Below are positions 36,116 to 53,754 of a DNA stretch of 64,000 nt, piece by piece. Position 1 is the first letter of the stretch; the number at the start of each line of letters is the position of its first letter. The translations under genes were made by a program, and so were the position numbers. Source of the DNA: Pardosa pseudoannulata (lineage: Eukaryota > Arthropoda > Arachnida > Araneae > Lycosidae). The stretch covers positions 56,212,517 through 56,276,516 of the forward strand of contig CM063503.1 of NCBI GenBank assembly GCA_032207245.1. The letters run 5' to 3'. The notes below the pieces were generated by a model. That model did no database searches, was not told where the DNA came from, and was given only the letters and a program-made list of their open reading frames with translations.

Positions 36116-36778
36116 CAGGGGTCTCCAAACTACGGCCCGAGGGCCACATCCGGCCCGCGGACAGATTTTGTCCGGCCCGCGGAGAGCTAGCATACTTGAA
36201 AACTCCTTTTAGAGTACATATTTTTTATAGCAAATTAAATTTAGTTTACTGAAGTGTTGTAATTTTATGTTGAATAATTATTAATATAACATCTACATTG
36301 ATATGGTCATGGGCTAACTACTCATAACATTGTTGTAGGCTTATTGTTATTGTTTTTGTGATAAGTTAGATAAAGAAACACAGAATTGTAATGAGTAAAG
36401 ACATGTATAATATGCAGAAAATTTAACTTCAGTATATAATAACTAACAAATTATTGAAATGAATCCAACTAACATTTTATACATTTTAAATAAAAACATA
36501 ACTTATAACAAGCATAATGACATATGAAATACTAATGAGATTTATGTAATTGAGATTTTCCACTGACAATAGTTTGTAGTTATGGACTAATTTTACTTGT
36601 ACCAATTATTAAAAGTTTAAACCTTTTTTAAACGTTGCGTACTTTTTCGGACTTTTTTTTTTCATCAGTGGACTATTTCACTTTTTACCACCGGCAACAA
36701 TGATAATATGGTTTTGGCCCTCGGAACTTACTGGAGTAATCAGTATGGCCCTAAGGCTGGAAAGTTTGGAGACCCCTG
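36116..36778. mobile_element. hAT-type MITE 2, 663 bp
   Basis: The left end is CAGGGGTCTCCAAACTACGG and the right end (minus strand) CAGGGGTCTCCAAACTTTC: 16-17 bp of perfect terminal inverted repeat. Perfect 8-bp duplications flank it. Subterminal GC-rich blocks (CGGCCCGCGG, twice at 36151-36182) bracket an AT-rich, non-coding core. It shares the CAGGGGT start and size with MITE 1 but not the interior, so the two belong to related but different subfamilies. Confidence 0.95.
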
Positions 36779-36786
36779 ATGTAGAC
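36779..36786. repeat. 8-bp target duplication, right (hAT)
   Basis: ATGTAGAC. Confidence 0.95.
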
Positions 36787-38969
<2,183 letters not shown>

Positions 38970-39869
38970 TACCATTTATCAGTCATCATAACAAATTTTA
39001 TAGAAAGCGTGTAAATAAATAGCAAATAAATGTTCGTAAAAAAAGAAATTCAAACATACAGATAGCGGTTACATATAGAATATATATTATTATGAATGTA
39101 ATTGAATATATTAATGACTATTAAAAGGAATTCAATTCTAGCATTCTAATATTTTAAACTGCATTTTATCTGTCCTAAAAGGTAGTTTAAAATATGAGAA
39201 TGTTAGAATTTTTCTTCACATTTTAAAATTTTAAGAAATTGAATTAAAAGCTTTAATTATGTTTCATATTTCGTCGCAGTGATATAGAATAAAAATAAAT
39301 AATGTGATATTTATTTTAATTTTAATAATATTAAAATTAAAATAAATATCATATGAAATTTTCTTTACTTAAAATTATTTTCTCATGTAATTACTTAAAT
39401 TTGGGACTCATAATTTTATAGTGTACAGTTAGCGTTCATTAAAGTGAGGAAAATTTTTCAAGATGTCGAAACCTAGGTGAAAGAACTGATACTATGTTGT
39501 TGAATAAATTTGTTTAAGCATTAATATCGGTAAATACAACAAAGCAGGTTTCTCTCAATAAATCAACCTTTTATTTTATTTATCCCATAAAAGTATTTTT
39601 TTTCTGCAAAATTGTAATAAATGATGTTATTTTAGCTACTCTGATAAAAGTTTCAGTAAATAATTGAAAAATATTTTCTTGGAGAGCATTAGTTTCAATT
39701 TAAACGAAAAAACTATTTATTCTAGGTGTTTCGAAGGCAGTTTTATTTTTAGCTACGAAAAATTATTTTTTTGTGTGTGAAAAGTTTGCGTAATTTTCCG
39801 TAATTTCATAAAATCTTCAATGAATGATAATGATAGTATGTGTGAAATATCTAAAGTTAAAAGTTTATG
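38970..39869. other. AT-rich non-coding stretch
   Basis: No gene is seen. An inverted repeat of AT-rich sequence (AATATTTATTTTAATTTTAATAATATT region, about 39308-39350) can fold into a hairpin. Confidence 0.4.
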
Positions 39870-42800
39870 CAAGGGAATATCAGATTTCTCGCAAAAACAT
39901 AAAATGGCTCGAAATACATTTTTCAATGGAAACTTAAATATTGATTTTTGTTATACGTTATACTTGTTAGGGTTACCCATTCACGCTGAACGCTCTTATG
40001 AGGATAGTGCATAAAATATTGTGTAAAATCTTTATGTTGTCTTAGAATAATTTTTAATTTCGAGGGAAGAGAGATGGTAGAGAAATAAATAATAATACAA
40101 ACTATCAACTATCTTCTGTAATTTATAATTTAATGATTAGGATCAAAATCTTCCTGCTCTTTTTATCAGAAAATCAATATGGCTGGAAATAAAGTTTTTA
40201 ATGAAATATTAAATATTTGTAATAAATATTTTCATAAAACCCAAAAATGCCGAGCATTTCTATACGAGAAAGGTTAATAAAACTGTGTGTAACATGCCTG
40301 TATTACAATAGAATAGTTTTTTAAGAAAGATAGATCACACCTTTATAAATAATTTAACATATTTTGAACTATCTAGTTATTTATAACTTTATAAATTAGA
40401 TAGTCATCGTGTGATTTTTCTAGCAAAAATATATTATGACTGGAAACACATTTTTCAATGAAAAGTAAAATATTGATTTTCATTTTACGTAATACTTGTA
40501 TTAGGTTGAACATTTAACGTCAAAAGTTCTTAAGTTAATAGTTAATAACATAGTGTGTATAATTTTTACGTTTTCTCAGAAAAGTTTTAGGGAAGATATA
40601 TAATACAGTTATAAATAATTCTAAAGAAATATAAACTATCTTTTGTTATTTATAATTTTGTGATTAAGATCAAAATCTTGCTATTCTTTTTATCAGAAAA
40701 TGAATATGGCTCGAAACGCATATTTTAATGAAAAATAAAATATTTGTTTTCCTTTTATGTAACACTTAGAATAAAATATTTTATAAAACTCAAACACACC
40801 GAGCATTTCTATATGAGAAAGGTTAATTAATCTGTGTAACATGTCTGTATTACAATAAAATAGTTTTTAAGAAAGGTAGATGACACCTTTATAAATAATT
40901 TAACATATTTTCAACTATCTTCTGTTATTTATAACTTTATTAAATAGATCGTCAGCGTGGGATTTTTCTAGCAAAAATATAGACTGGAAACACATTTTTA
41001 ATGAAAAATAAAATATTGATTTTCATTTTACGTAATATTTCTATTAGGTTAAACATTTAACATCAAAAGTTCTTAAGTCAATAGTTAATAACATAGTGTG
41101 TATAATTTTTACGTTTTCTCAGAAAAGTTTTAGGGAAGATAGATGGTACAGTTATAAATAACTCTAAAGAAATATAAACTGTCTCCTGTTATTTATAATT
41201 TCGTGATTATGATTCTTTTATCAGAAAAGCAATATGGCTCGAAATAAATTTTTAATGAAAAATAAAATATTTGCAATAAATTTTTTCATAAAATCCAAAA
41301 TTGCCGATAATTTCTGTATGAGAAAGGTTAATACAACTTTGTGCAACATGTCTGCATTGCAATTGAATGGTTATTCTAAGAGAAGATAGATGTCATTTTC
41401 ATAAATAAATTTAACATATTTTCAACTAACTTCTGTTATTTATAACTTTATGATTAGATCTTCATCGTGTGAATTTTCTAGCAAAAATATAGTATAACTG
41501 GAAACACATTTTTCAATGAAAAATAAAATATTAATTTTTATTTTATGCAATTCTTGTATTAGGTACGACATTTTACGTCGAAAGTTCTTGTAAGAATGGT
41601 TAATAAATTAGTGTGTAAAATCTTTGTATTATCTTAGAACAATTTTTCATTTTTAGGGAAGATAAATGGTACCGTTATAAATAATTCTACAAACTATCAA
41701 CTATCTTCTGTCATTTATGATTTCGTGATTAGTATTCTTTTTATCAGAAAAGCAATATGGCTCGAAACAAATTTTTAATGAAAAATAAAATATTTGTAAT
41801 AAAATTTTTCATAAAACCCCAAAACGCCGAGCATTTCTATATGAGAAAGGTTAATAAAACTGTCTGTAATATGCCTGTATTAAAATAGAATGGTTTTTTA
41901 AGAGATAAAAGATGACACCTTTATTAATAATTTAACATATTTTCAACTATCTTCTCTTATTTATAACTTTATTATTAAGGTCGTCATCGTGTGATTTTTC
42001 TCGAAAAAATATGCCATGACTTAAAATATATTTTTTAATGAAAAATAAAATATTGATTTTTATTTTACGTAATACTTGTATTAGGTTAACCATTTAACGT
42101 CAAAAGTTCTTATGAGAATGGTTAATAAAATAGTGTGTAAAAGTTTTGTGTTTTCTTTAAACATTTTTTTATAGAAGATAGATGGTACACTCATAAATAA
42201 TTATACAAACTATCAACTATCTTCTCTAATTTATAATTTCATGATTAGAATCAAAATCTTGCGATTCTTTTTATCAGGAAAGCAATATGGCTCAAAACAC
42301 ATTTTTTAATGAAAAATAAAATATTTTTTTTCCTTTTATGTAACACTTACAATAAATGTTTTGATAAAACACAAAAACGCCGAGCATTTCTATATGAGAA
42401 AGGTTAATAAAATTGAGTGTAACATGTCTGTATTACAATAGAAAGGTTTTTTAAGAAAGATAGATGACACCTTTATAAATAATTTAACATATTTTCAACT
42501 ATCTTCTGTTATTTATAACTTTATGATTAAGATCGTCATCGTGTGATTTTTCTCGAAAAAATATGCCCTGACATAAAATATATTTTTTAATGAAAAATAA
42601 AATATTAATTTTTATTTTACGTAATACTTGTATCAGGTTAGCTATTTTACGTAAAAACTTCTTATGAGAATGGTTAATAAAATAGCGTGTAAAATTTTTC
42701 TTAGAACATTTTTTTAGAGAAAATTGATGGTGCACTCATAAATAGTTATATAATCTTTCAACTATCTTTTGTTATTTATAGTTTCGTGATTAGGATCAAA

Positions 42801-45800
42801 ATCTTACTATTCTTTATATCAGAAAAGCAATATGGCTCGAAACACATTTTTTTAATGAAAAATAAAATATTTGTTTTCTTTTTATGTAACACTTACAATA
42901 AAATTTTTCATAAAACCCCAAAACGCCTAGCATTTCTATATGAGAAAGGTTAATAAAACTGTGTGTAACATGTCTGTATTACAATAGAATGTTTCTTAAG
43001 AAAGATAGATGACACCTTTATAAATAATTTAACATATTTTCAATCACCTCCTGTTATTTATAACTTTATGATTAAGCTCGCTATCGGGGGATTTTTATCG
43101 AAAAAATATGGCATGACAAATTTCATTTTTCAATCAAAATAAAATATTGATTTTTATTTTACTTAATACTTGTGTTAGGTTAACCATTTAACGTCAAAAA
43201 TTCTTATGAGAATGGTTAATAAAATAATGTAAAAAATTTTTGTATTTTCGTAGAGCATTTTTTAGAGAAGATGGATTGTACACTCATAAATAATTATACA
43301 AACTTTCAACTATCTTTTTTTATTTATAGTTTCAGGATTAGGATCAAAATCTTGCTGTTCTTTATATCAGAAAAGCAATATGGCTCGAAACACATTTTTA
43401 ATGAAAAATAAAATATTCGTTTTTCTTTTATGTAACACATACAATAAAATTTTTCATAAAACACAAAAACGCCGAGCATTTCTATATGAGAAAGGTTAAT
43501 AAAACTGTGTGTAACATGTCTGTATTACAATAGAATGGTTTTTTTTAAGAAAGATAGACGACACCTTTATAAATAATTTAACATATTTTCAACTACCTAC
43601 TGTTATTTATAACTTTATGATTAAGCTCGTCATAGTGGGATTTTTCTCGAAAAAATATGGCATGACTTAAAATACATTTTTAATGAAAAAAAAAATATTG
43701 ATTTTTATTTTACGTAATACTTGTATCAGGTTAGCTATTTTACGTAGAAACTTCTTATGAGAATGGTTATTAAAATAGCGTGTAAAATTTTTCTTAGAAC
43801 ATTTTTTAGAGAAGATTGATGGTGCACTCATAAATAATTATACAAACTTTCAACTATCTTTTGTTATTTATATTTTCGTGATTAGGATCAAAATCTTACG
43901 ATTCTTTATATTAGAAAAGCAATACGGCTTGAAATACATTTTTTAATGAAAAATAAATATTTGTTTTCCTTTTATGTAACACTTACAATAAAATTTTTCA
44001 TAAAACACAAAAACGCCGAGCATTTCTATATGAGAAAGGTTAATAAAACTGTGTGTAACATGTCTGTATTACAATAGAATGCTTTTTAAGAAAGATAGAT
44101 GACACCTTTATAAATAATTTAACATATTTTCAATCACCTCCTGTTATTTATAACTTTATGATTAAGCTCGCTATCGGGGGATTTTTATCGAAAAAATATG
44201 GCATGACAAATTTCATTTTTCAATCAAAAATAAAATATTGACTTTTATTTTACTTAATACTTGTGTTAGGTTAACCATTTAACGTCAAAAGTTCTTATGA
44301 GAATGGTTAATAAAATAATGTGAAAAATTTTTGTATTTTCTTAGAACATTTTTTTAGAGAAGATGGATGGTACACTCATAAATAATTATACAAACTTTCA
44401 ACTATCTTTTTTATTTATAGTTTCGTGATTAGGATCAAAATCTTGCGGTTCTTTATATCAGAAAAGCAATATGGCTCGAAACACATTTTTAATGAAAAAT
44501 AAAATATTCGTTTTTCTTTTATGTGACACATACAATAAAAGTTTTCATAAAACACAAAAACGCCGAGCATTTCTATATGAGAAAGGTTAATAAAACTGTG
44601 TGTAATATGTCTGTATTACAATAGAATGGTTTTTTTTAAAGAAAGATGGCACATTTATAAATATTTTAACATATTTTCAACTACCTACTGTTATTTATAA
44701 CTTTATGATTAAGCTCGTCATAGTGGGATTTTTCTCGAAAAAATATGGCATGACTTAAAATACATTTTTTAATGAAAAATAAAATATTGATTTTTATTTT
44801 ACGTAATACTTGTATCAGGTTAGCTATTTTACGTAGAAATTTCTTATGAGAATGGTTATTAAAATAGCGTGTAAAATTTTTCTTAGAACATTTTTTAGAG
44901 AAGATTGATGGTGCACTCATAAATAATTATACAAACTTTCAACTATCTTTTGTTATTTATATTTTCGTGATTAGGATCTAAATCTTACGATTCTTTATAT
45001 CAGAAAAGTAATACGGCTCGAAACCCATTTTTAAATGAAAAATAAAATATTTGTTTTCCTTTTATGTAACACTTAAAATAAAATTTTTCATAAAACCCCA
45101 AAACGCCTAGCATTTCTATAGGAGAAAGGTTAATAAAACTGTGTGTAACATGTTTGTATTACAATAGAATGCTTTTTAAGAAAGATAGAAGACACCTTTA
45201 TAAATAATTTAACATATTTTCAATCACCTCCTGTTATTTATAACTTTATGATTAAGATCGTGATAGTGGGATTTTTCTCGAAAAAATATGGCATGACAAA
45301 TTTCATTTTTCAATCAAAAATAAAATATTGATTTTTATTTTACTTAATACTTGTGTTAGGTTAGCTATTTTACGTAGAAATTTCTTATGAGAATGGTTAA
45401 TAAAATAGCGTGTAAAATCTTTCTTAGAACATTTTTTTAGAGAAGATTGATGGTGCACTCATAAATAATTATATAAACTTTCAACTATCTTTTGTTATTT
45501 ATAGTTTCGTGATTAGGATCAAAATCTTACTATTCTTTATATCAGAAAAGCAATATGGCTAGAAACACATTTTTTTAATGAAAAATAAAATATTTGTTTT
45601 CTTTTTATGTAACACTTACAATAAAATTTTTCATAAAACCCCAAATCGCCTAGCATTTATATATGAGAAAGGTTAATAAAACTGTGTGTAACATGTCTGT
45701 ATTACAATAGAATGTTTCTTAAGAAAGATAGATGACACCTTTATAAATAATTTAACATATTTTCAATCACCTCCTGTTATTTATAACTTTATGATTAAGC

Positions 45801-48800
45801 TCGCTATCGTGGGATTTTTCTCGAAAAAATATGCCATGACAAATTTCATTTTTCAATCAAAAATAAAATATTGATTTTTATTTTACTTAATACTTGTGTT
45901 AGGTTAACCATTTAACGTCAAAAGTTCTTATGAGAATGGTTAATAAAATAATGTGAAAAATTTTTGTATTTTCTTAGAACATTTTTTTAGAGAAGATGGA
46001 TGGTACACTCACAAATAATTATACAAACTTTCAACTATCTTTTTTATTTATAGTTTCGTGATTAGGATCAAAATCTTGCGGTTCTTTATATCAGAAAAGC
46101 AATATGGCTCGAAACACATTTTTAATGAAAAATAAAATATTCGTTTTTCTTTTATGTAACACATACAATAAAATTTTTCATAAAACACAAAAACGCCGAG
46201 CATTTCTATATGAGAAAGGTTAATAAAACTGTGTGTAACATGTCTGTATTACAATAGAATGGTTTTTTTTAAGAAAGATAGACGACACCTTTATAAATAA
46301 TTTAACATATTTTCAACTACCTACTGTTATTTATAACTTTATGATTAAGCTCGTCATAGTGGGATTTTTCTCGAAAAAATATGGCATGACTTAAAATACA
46401 TTTTTTAATGAAAAATAAAATATTGATTTTTATTTTACGTAATACTTGTATCAGGTTAGCTATTTTACGTAGAAATTTCTTATGAGAATGGTTAATAAAA
46501 TAGCGTGTAAAATTTTTCTTAGAACATTTTTTAGAGAAGATTGATGGTGCACTCATAAATAATTATACAAACTTTCAACTATCTTTTATTATTTATAGTT
46601 TCGTGATTAGGATCAAAATCTTACGATTCTTTATATCAGAAAAGTAATACGGCTCGAAACACATTTTTAAATGAAAAATAAAATATTTGTTTTCCTTTTA
46701 TGTAACACTTAAAATAAAATTTTTCATAAAAACCCAAAATGCCTAGCATTTCTATACGAGAAAGGTTAATAAAACTGTGTGTAACATGTCTGTATTACAA
46801 TAGAATGCTTTTTAAGAAAGATAGAAGACACCTTTATAAATAATTTAACATATTTTCGATCACCTCCTGTTATTTATAACTTTATGATTAAGATCGTGAT
46901 AGTGGTATTTTTCTCGAAAAAATATGGCATGACTTAAAATACATTTTTTAATCAAAAATAAAATATTGATTTTTATTTTACGTAATACTTGTATTAGGTT
47001 AGCAAATTAACGTCGAAAATTCTTATGAGAATGGTTAATAAAATAGTGTGTAAAATCTTTGTATTATCTTAGAACATTTTTTCTTTTTTTAGAGAAGACA
47101 GGTTATACCCTTATAAATAATTCCACAAATTATGTTCTGTTATTTATAATTTTCTGATTAGGATCGAAATCTTGATATTTTACTACCAGAGATATATTGC
47201 TCAAAAGGCATTTTTTAATGAAAAACAAAATATTGATTTTCACTTTACGTAACACTTATATTAAAATTTTCCACTAAGCCGAATAACGCAGAGTCTTTTT
47301 ATATGAGGATGATTAATAAAATTGCGTGTAAACTGTCTATATTAATATAAAAGGATTTTTTTAGGCAAGGTAGATAACATCTATGCAAATAACTTTGCAA
47401 ATTTTAAACTACCTTTTATATTTATAATTTTATGATTAATATTTACATCGTGTGATTTTTCTCGCAAAAATATAGTATGGCTTGAAATAATTTTTTCAAT
47501 AACGAATAAAATTCTCATTTTTCTTTTACGTAATACTTATTTTAGGTTAACTTATTAACCTCAAAAGACCTTATATGAGGAGGGTTCATAAAATTTTGTG
47601 TAAGATTTTTATAACACATTAGAATAATATTTATAAAGTAGATGACACCCTTTTAAATAATTCTACGAATTCTCAGCTATTTTCTGCTATTTACTTTTTT
47701 CAGGTTAGGCTCGAAATTACGATTTTTCTCAGAAAAATTTAATGTGACTTGAAATACATTTTACAATGGAAAATAAAATATTGATTTCTATTTTACATAG
47801 CATTTTTGTTAGTTTAACCCATTAAAGTCGAGAGTTCTTATAAGAGGATGATTAGTAAAGCTGCCTGTAAATTGTTTGTATTACTATAAAATGATTTTTT
47901 AGGGAAGGTAGACGACAACTTTACAAATAATTTCACATACCGTCAACTGTGTTATGTTACTTATTTTATGATTAGGATAGACATCTTGAGATATAATTTG
48001 ACAATTTAGTGTGATTTGAAATACATTTTACAATGAAAAATAAAATATTGATTTCTATTTTACATAGCATTTTTGTTAGTTTAACCCATTAAAGTCGAGA
48101 GTTCTTATAAGAGGATGATTAGTAAAGCTGCCTGTAAACTGTTTGTATTACTATAAAATGATTTTTTAGGGAAGGTAGACGACAACTTTACAAATAATTT
48201 CACAAACCGTCAACTGTGTTATGTTACTTATTTTATGATTAGGATAGACATCTTGAGATATAATTTGACAATTTAGTGTGATTTGAAATACATTTTACAA
48301 TGAAAAATAAAATATTGATTTCTATTTTACATAGCATTTTTGTTAGTTTAACCCATTAAAGTCGAGCTTCTTATAAGAGGATAATTAGTAAAACTTCATG
48401 TTTGTATTAAAACTGTTATTTTAAAACTGTATGTATTACTATAGAATAATTATTTTAAATAAGGTAGATGACATCTTTACAAATAATTTCACAAACCATC
48501 AACTGTCTTATGTTACTTATAATTTTATGATTAGGATCGACAACTTGAGATTTTTCTCTCAAAAATATAGAATGACTTAAAATACATTTTTCAATGAAAA
48601 ATGAAATATTGATTTTTATTTCACGTAATGCTTGTTTTAGGTTAACCTGTTATCTTCGAAAGTTCTTATTTGAGGATGGTTCATAAAAGTATGTGTAAAA
48701 CTTTTATATTACATTAGAACTACTTTTATATGGTAGAAGATGGCACCCTTATAATTAATAATTCCACAAAATCTTAGCTATTTTCTGATATTTATAATTT

Positions 48801-49295
48801 TGTTATATGATTTTCCCCAGAAAAATATAATATGACTTAAAATACATTTTCAGTGAAAAATAACATATTGGTTTATATTTTATATAACACTTATGTTAGT
48901 TTATAATGTTTTATGAAATGTTTTATAAAATAGTGTATAAAATACTTATATTACGATAGAAAGATATTTTTAGAGAAGGTAGAGGACGTATTATAAATAA
49001 TTTCACAAGTTTTGAACTGGCATTTGTTATTTGTAATTTTATAATTAGGGTGATTTGTGATTTTTCTCTCAAAAATATAGTATGACTTAAAATATAGTTT
49101 TTAATGAAAATATAATACTGATTTTTATTTTACACTATTATTAGGATAACCCATTTACGACTGATGTCCTTATATAAGGATATTTTATAAAATAATTTGT
49201 ACAAGTCGGATTTTGCACAAAGTTAATAGAGTGGTATAGTGTGTTTTTATACTTTCTTGAAATGGGTTTTATTTTTCAGAGAAAGTAGAAAACAT
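39870..49295. repeat. Large satellite array, ~272-bp monomers in ~545-bp dimers
   Basis: The landmark GCCGAGCATTTCTATA (or GCCTAGCATTT) recurs at 40249, 40798, 41303, 41826, 42379, 42925, 43471, 44015, 44562, 45105, 45648, 46195 and 46741, with spacings of 505-553 bp that settle at 543-547 in the middle. Each period is two related half-units of about 265 and 279 bp; both contain TGAAAAATAAAATATT, GAGAATGGTTAATAAAA or GAGAAAGGTTAATAAAA, and CAACTATCTTxTGTTATTTATA. Variants alternate as A and B types, so this is a dimeric higher-order repeat. Central copies (about 42-47 kb) are very alike and the edges are diverged. Frames on the minus strand (for example 44681-44920 and 46317-46556) recur only because the satellite does. 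Confidence 0.95.
47740..48380. repeat. Recently re-amplified 270-bp monomers within the array
   Basis: Near-identical copies of a block starting GTGATTTGAAATACATTTTACAATG recur at about 47744, 48009 and 48280, about 270 bp apart. They share the rest of the monomer (ACATAGCATTTTTGTTAGTTTAACCC) almost exactly, although neighbouring monomers are diverged. Confidence 0.85.
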
Positions 49296-49841
49296 TACGG
49301 TTTGTGACATTGGTAATTCGGTTAACCAGTTTACTATTAAATTGCAAAATATACAAACAAAATGTTATCCGGTTATTTAATTTTTTTAAAATTTTTACAT
49401 GTTATTTCGAAATAGAAATTCTTTTATATGTAATATTTGTACAGTATTGTCTACTAATTTGCTTTGTAGAATCATGTATTTCTGATAGCATGGTCCTGCA
49501 ACAGGTCGTACATTTTCTGGTTGGATCAACCGTTCGTCTTTTACAAGAAAAAAGGAAATCATTGTTTTTTTTAACAGTGATTTTTTAAATATATGTGCAT
49601 TAATTACAAGTTGTATTAACAAAGAATGCTTGACACATTTGATTTAAATTTCAAATAAAGATTTTTAGGTTAATTAAACATTAGATTTTAATCATTAATA
49701 ATTGGTCTGTTTTAAAACAAACTATAATTATAGAAATATAATTATCTTTTATGTCTTATACAGTAATTGTTATGCTTACATTTTACTTTACCTTCAACTG
49801 AGTATTTTGATTTTGATATAAAGAAGCACAAACCGAAAAAT

Positions 49842-49842
<1 letters not shown>
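49296..49842. other. AT-rich non-coding stretch
   Basis: A 94-codon plus-strand frame at 49304-49588 and its minus-strand shadow were examined. No family could be assigned. Confidence 0.3.

Positions 49843-49906
<64 letters not shown>
49843..49906. repeat. (AT)n microsatellite left of LTR-like unit C
   Basis: About 64 bp of AT dinucleotide, ending at TGTTAGG. Confidence 0.97.
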
Positions 49907-51700
<1,794 letters not shown>

Positions 51701-51827
51701 ATGTTATACATTTAAAATATACTATGATAAGGAATTAAATTATTTTTCGAGACTTTAATTCCACATTGTGATAAACCAAGATCTCAAATCCAAAGACCGC
51801 AGTTATTCATGTCTTCACAGTAAAATA
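51701..51827. other. Short AT-rich spacer
   Basis: Nothing recognised. Confidence 0.35.
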
Positions 51828-52090
51828 AAAAAGGTAGCGTTTCGTGCTCGCACGACACAGGTTTGAGGTTCGGTCTCCGGGGTTGGCATGGTTGATTCCG
51901 CCTTTCATCCGTTCTGTGGGTAGACAAACTGAGGACCAAGCATGTGTAGAAACTAAACACTGGGGGTTCCGCTTAAGGTTGATCACCTAACCGGAACATA
52001 TGCTACGCATGCCAGGGCCCTTGATCTCGGAAACAAAAATTGGTACCTTAGGCCTTGAACCCCAGGGGCTATTGCACCGAGAAGTTTAGT
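51828..52090 (+). mobile_element. SINE family 2, plus-strand copy
   Basis: A head with A-box-like GGTAGCGTTTCGTGCTCG and B-box-like GAGGTTCGGTCTCC (about 51875) suggests a tRNA origin. The body (GTGGGTAGACAAACTGAGGA, GAACTAAACACT-type block, CCAGGGCCCTTGATCTCG) and 3' end (GGGGCTATTGCACCGAGAAG) match the minus-strand copy at 32.9-33.8 kb. No clear target duplication was found, so it is probably older than the other complete SINEs. Confidence 0.8.
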
Positions 52091-52500
52091 TTTTAGAATA
52101 CATAAATTTTATTTTTTCCACAATTGAATGCGATACTGAGATTTTGATGATTAAATCGGTTTTAATACCACGTTTTACTGACCATTTGGCTTTTCTATAG
52201 TACACAAAAATGAGTTAAGATAGTTCCCATGAGAGTTGGAGAGGTTCTCGATCTACCGAGTTTACGTCACCTTGATGGCAGATCTGGTTCTTTTAAGATG
52301 TACAGCAAATGCCTTCGGAAACTAGGTATCTTATATGAAACTTAACGAATTTCTATCCAAGAATAGTTTTTTACGAAGAATAGAGTATGAATTTAATAAA
52401 AACCTAAAACTGCATTAATTCACAGAGCTTTGGCCAAACAAATAATGGATGTTTGTGCACGTAAGTTTTATGTCTAAAATTATGTATGTTATACATATAA
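52091..52500. other. AT-rich non-coding stretch
   Basis: Nothing recognised. Confidence 0.35.

Positions 52501-52568
<68 letters not shown>
52501..52568. repeat. (AT)n-(GT)n microsatellite
   Basis: About 47 bp of AT then about 20 bp of GT repeat. Confidence 0.97.
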
Positions 52569-53236
<668 letters not shown>

Positions 53237-53404
53237 TACAGTACTATTTATAATTTTCTCTGTGGTTTGAATTTCAAAATAATATTAATAGCTAAATAAA
53301 TAAATAAAGAGTATGACAAATACAGCAAAAAATAAATCTTGCTATATCAAGTTTCGAAAATAGAAAATGTTGCTAGAGAAAGAGTTATTTTACAATAGGA
53401 GTTG
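53237..53404. other. AT-rich spacer
   Basis: Nothing recognised. Confidence 0.35.
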
Positions 53405-53411
53405 GCACTAA

Positions 53412-53754
53412 ATGGCAAATTTTATATACAAGCAGTTGGGATTTGATGGCAAATCTTTTTATTCAAATTTTCATACTACAAATTTGTATTGGACGAACTC
53501 CGAAAGAGGACGTACCTCTTTTGCCATGGACATTATGCTCACCGGATGTGACTTTTTCAAGTGTAGCTATGTAAAAAAAAAGGAATTTGTTTTCATATCT
53601 ACTTTTGTCGCGTGATTTAGCAGAATTGTTTAAAAGGATCAGACGTGCTGTGAAAACCATCGATAGTACCATGCTGAATAGAGTCTGATAGGAACTGGGC
53701 TATCGCATTGATGTATGTCATGTGATCAAGGGTTCACACATAGAACACCTTTAA
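53412..53754 (+). pseudogene. mariner/Tc1-superfamily transposase, broken C-terminal fragment
   Basis: Two overlapping frames together recall the end of a DDE transposase. The first (53412-53613) includes RTSFAMDIMLTGCDFFKCSYV and a following VF-type block. The CDFF motif corresponds to the family's third catalytic position, followed by an aromatic/Gly-Tyr-Val-Lys block. A +1 frameshift near 53605 moves the reading to DLAELFKRIRRAVKTID...MLNRV, then two adjacent stops (TGA TAG at 53692-53697), then ELGYRIDVCHVIKGSHIEHL and a TAA at 53752-53754. The YRIDVC...G.HIEHL ending is a recurrent C-terminus in arthropod transposases of this kind. An AATAAAG follows at about 53763. The first two catalytic residues and the DNA-binding half are not visible. 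It is dead. Confidence 0.75.

Noticed and set aside
35996..36193. 65-codon minus-strand frame with GC-rich composition
   Set aside because: It crosses the left end of hAT MITE 2 and its flanking repeat; its composition comes from the subterminal GC blocks.
44681..46556. Two nearly identical 79-codon minus-strand frames (and a 78-codon relative at 42499) resembling a small gene family
   Set aside because: They recur at satellite spacing (1,636 bp, three 545-bp dimers), follow the tandem repeat exactly and lack gene signals.
39870..49295. CRISPR-like regular repeats
   Set aside because: Units are ~272/545 bp with no short repeat-spacer layout, and the genome is eukaryotic.
49304..49622. 94-codon plus and 75-codon minus frames; the minus strand has ENVRPVAG, faintly like a transposase DNARPH block
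   Set aside because: No following catalytic block at the expected spacing. The resemblance is too short to support a call.
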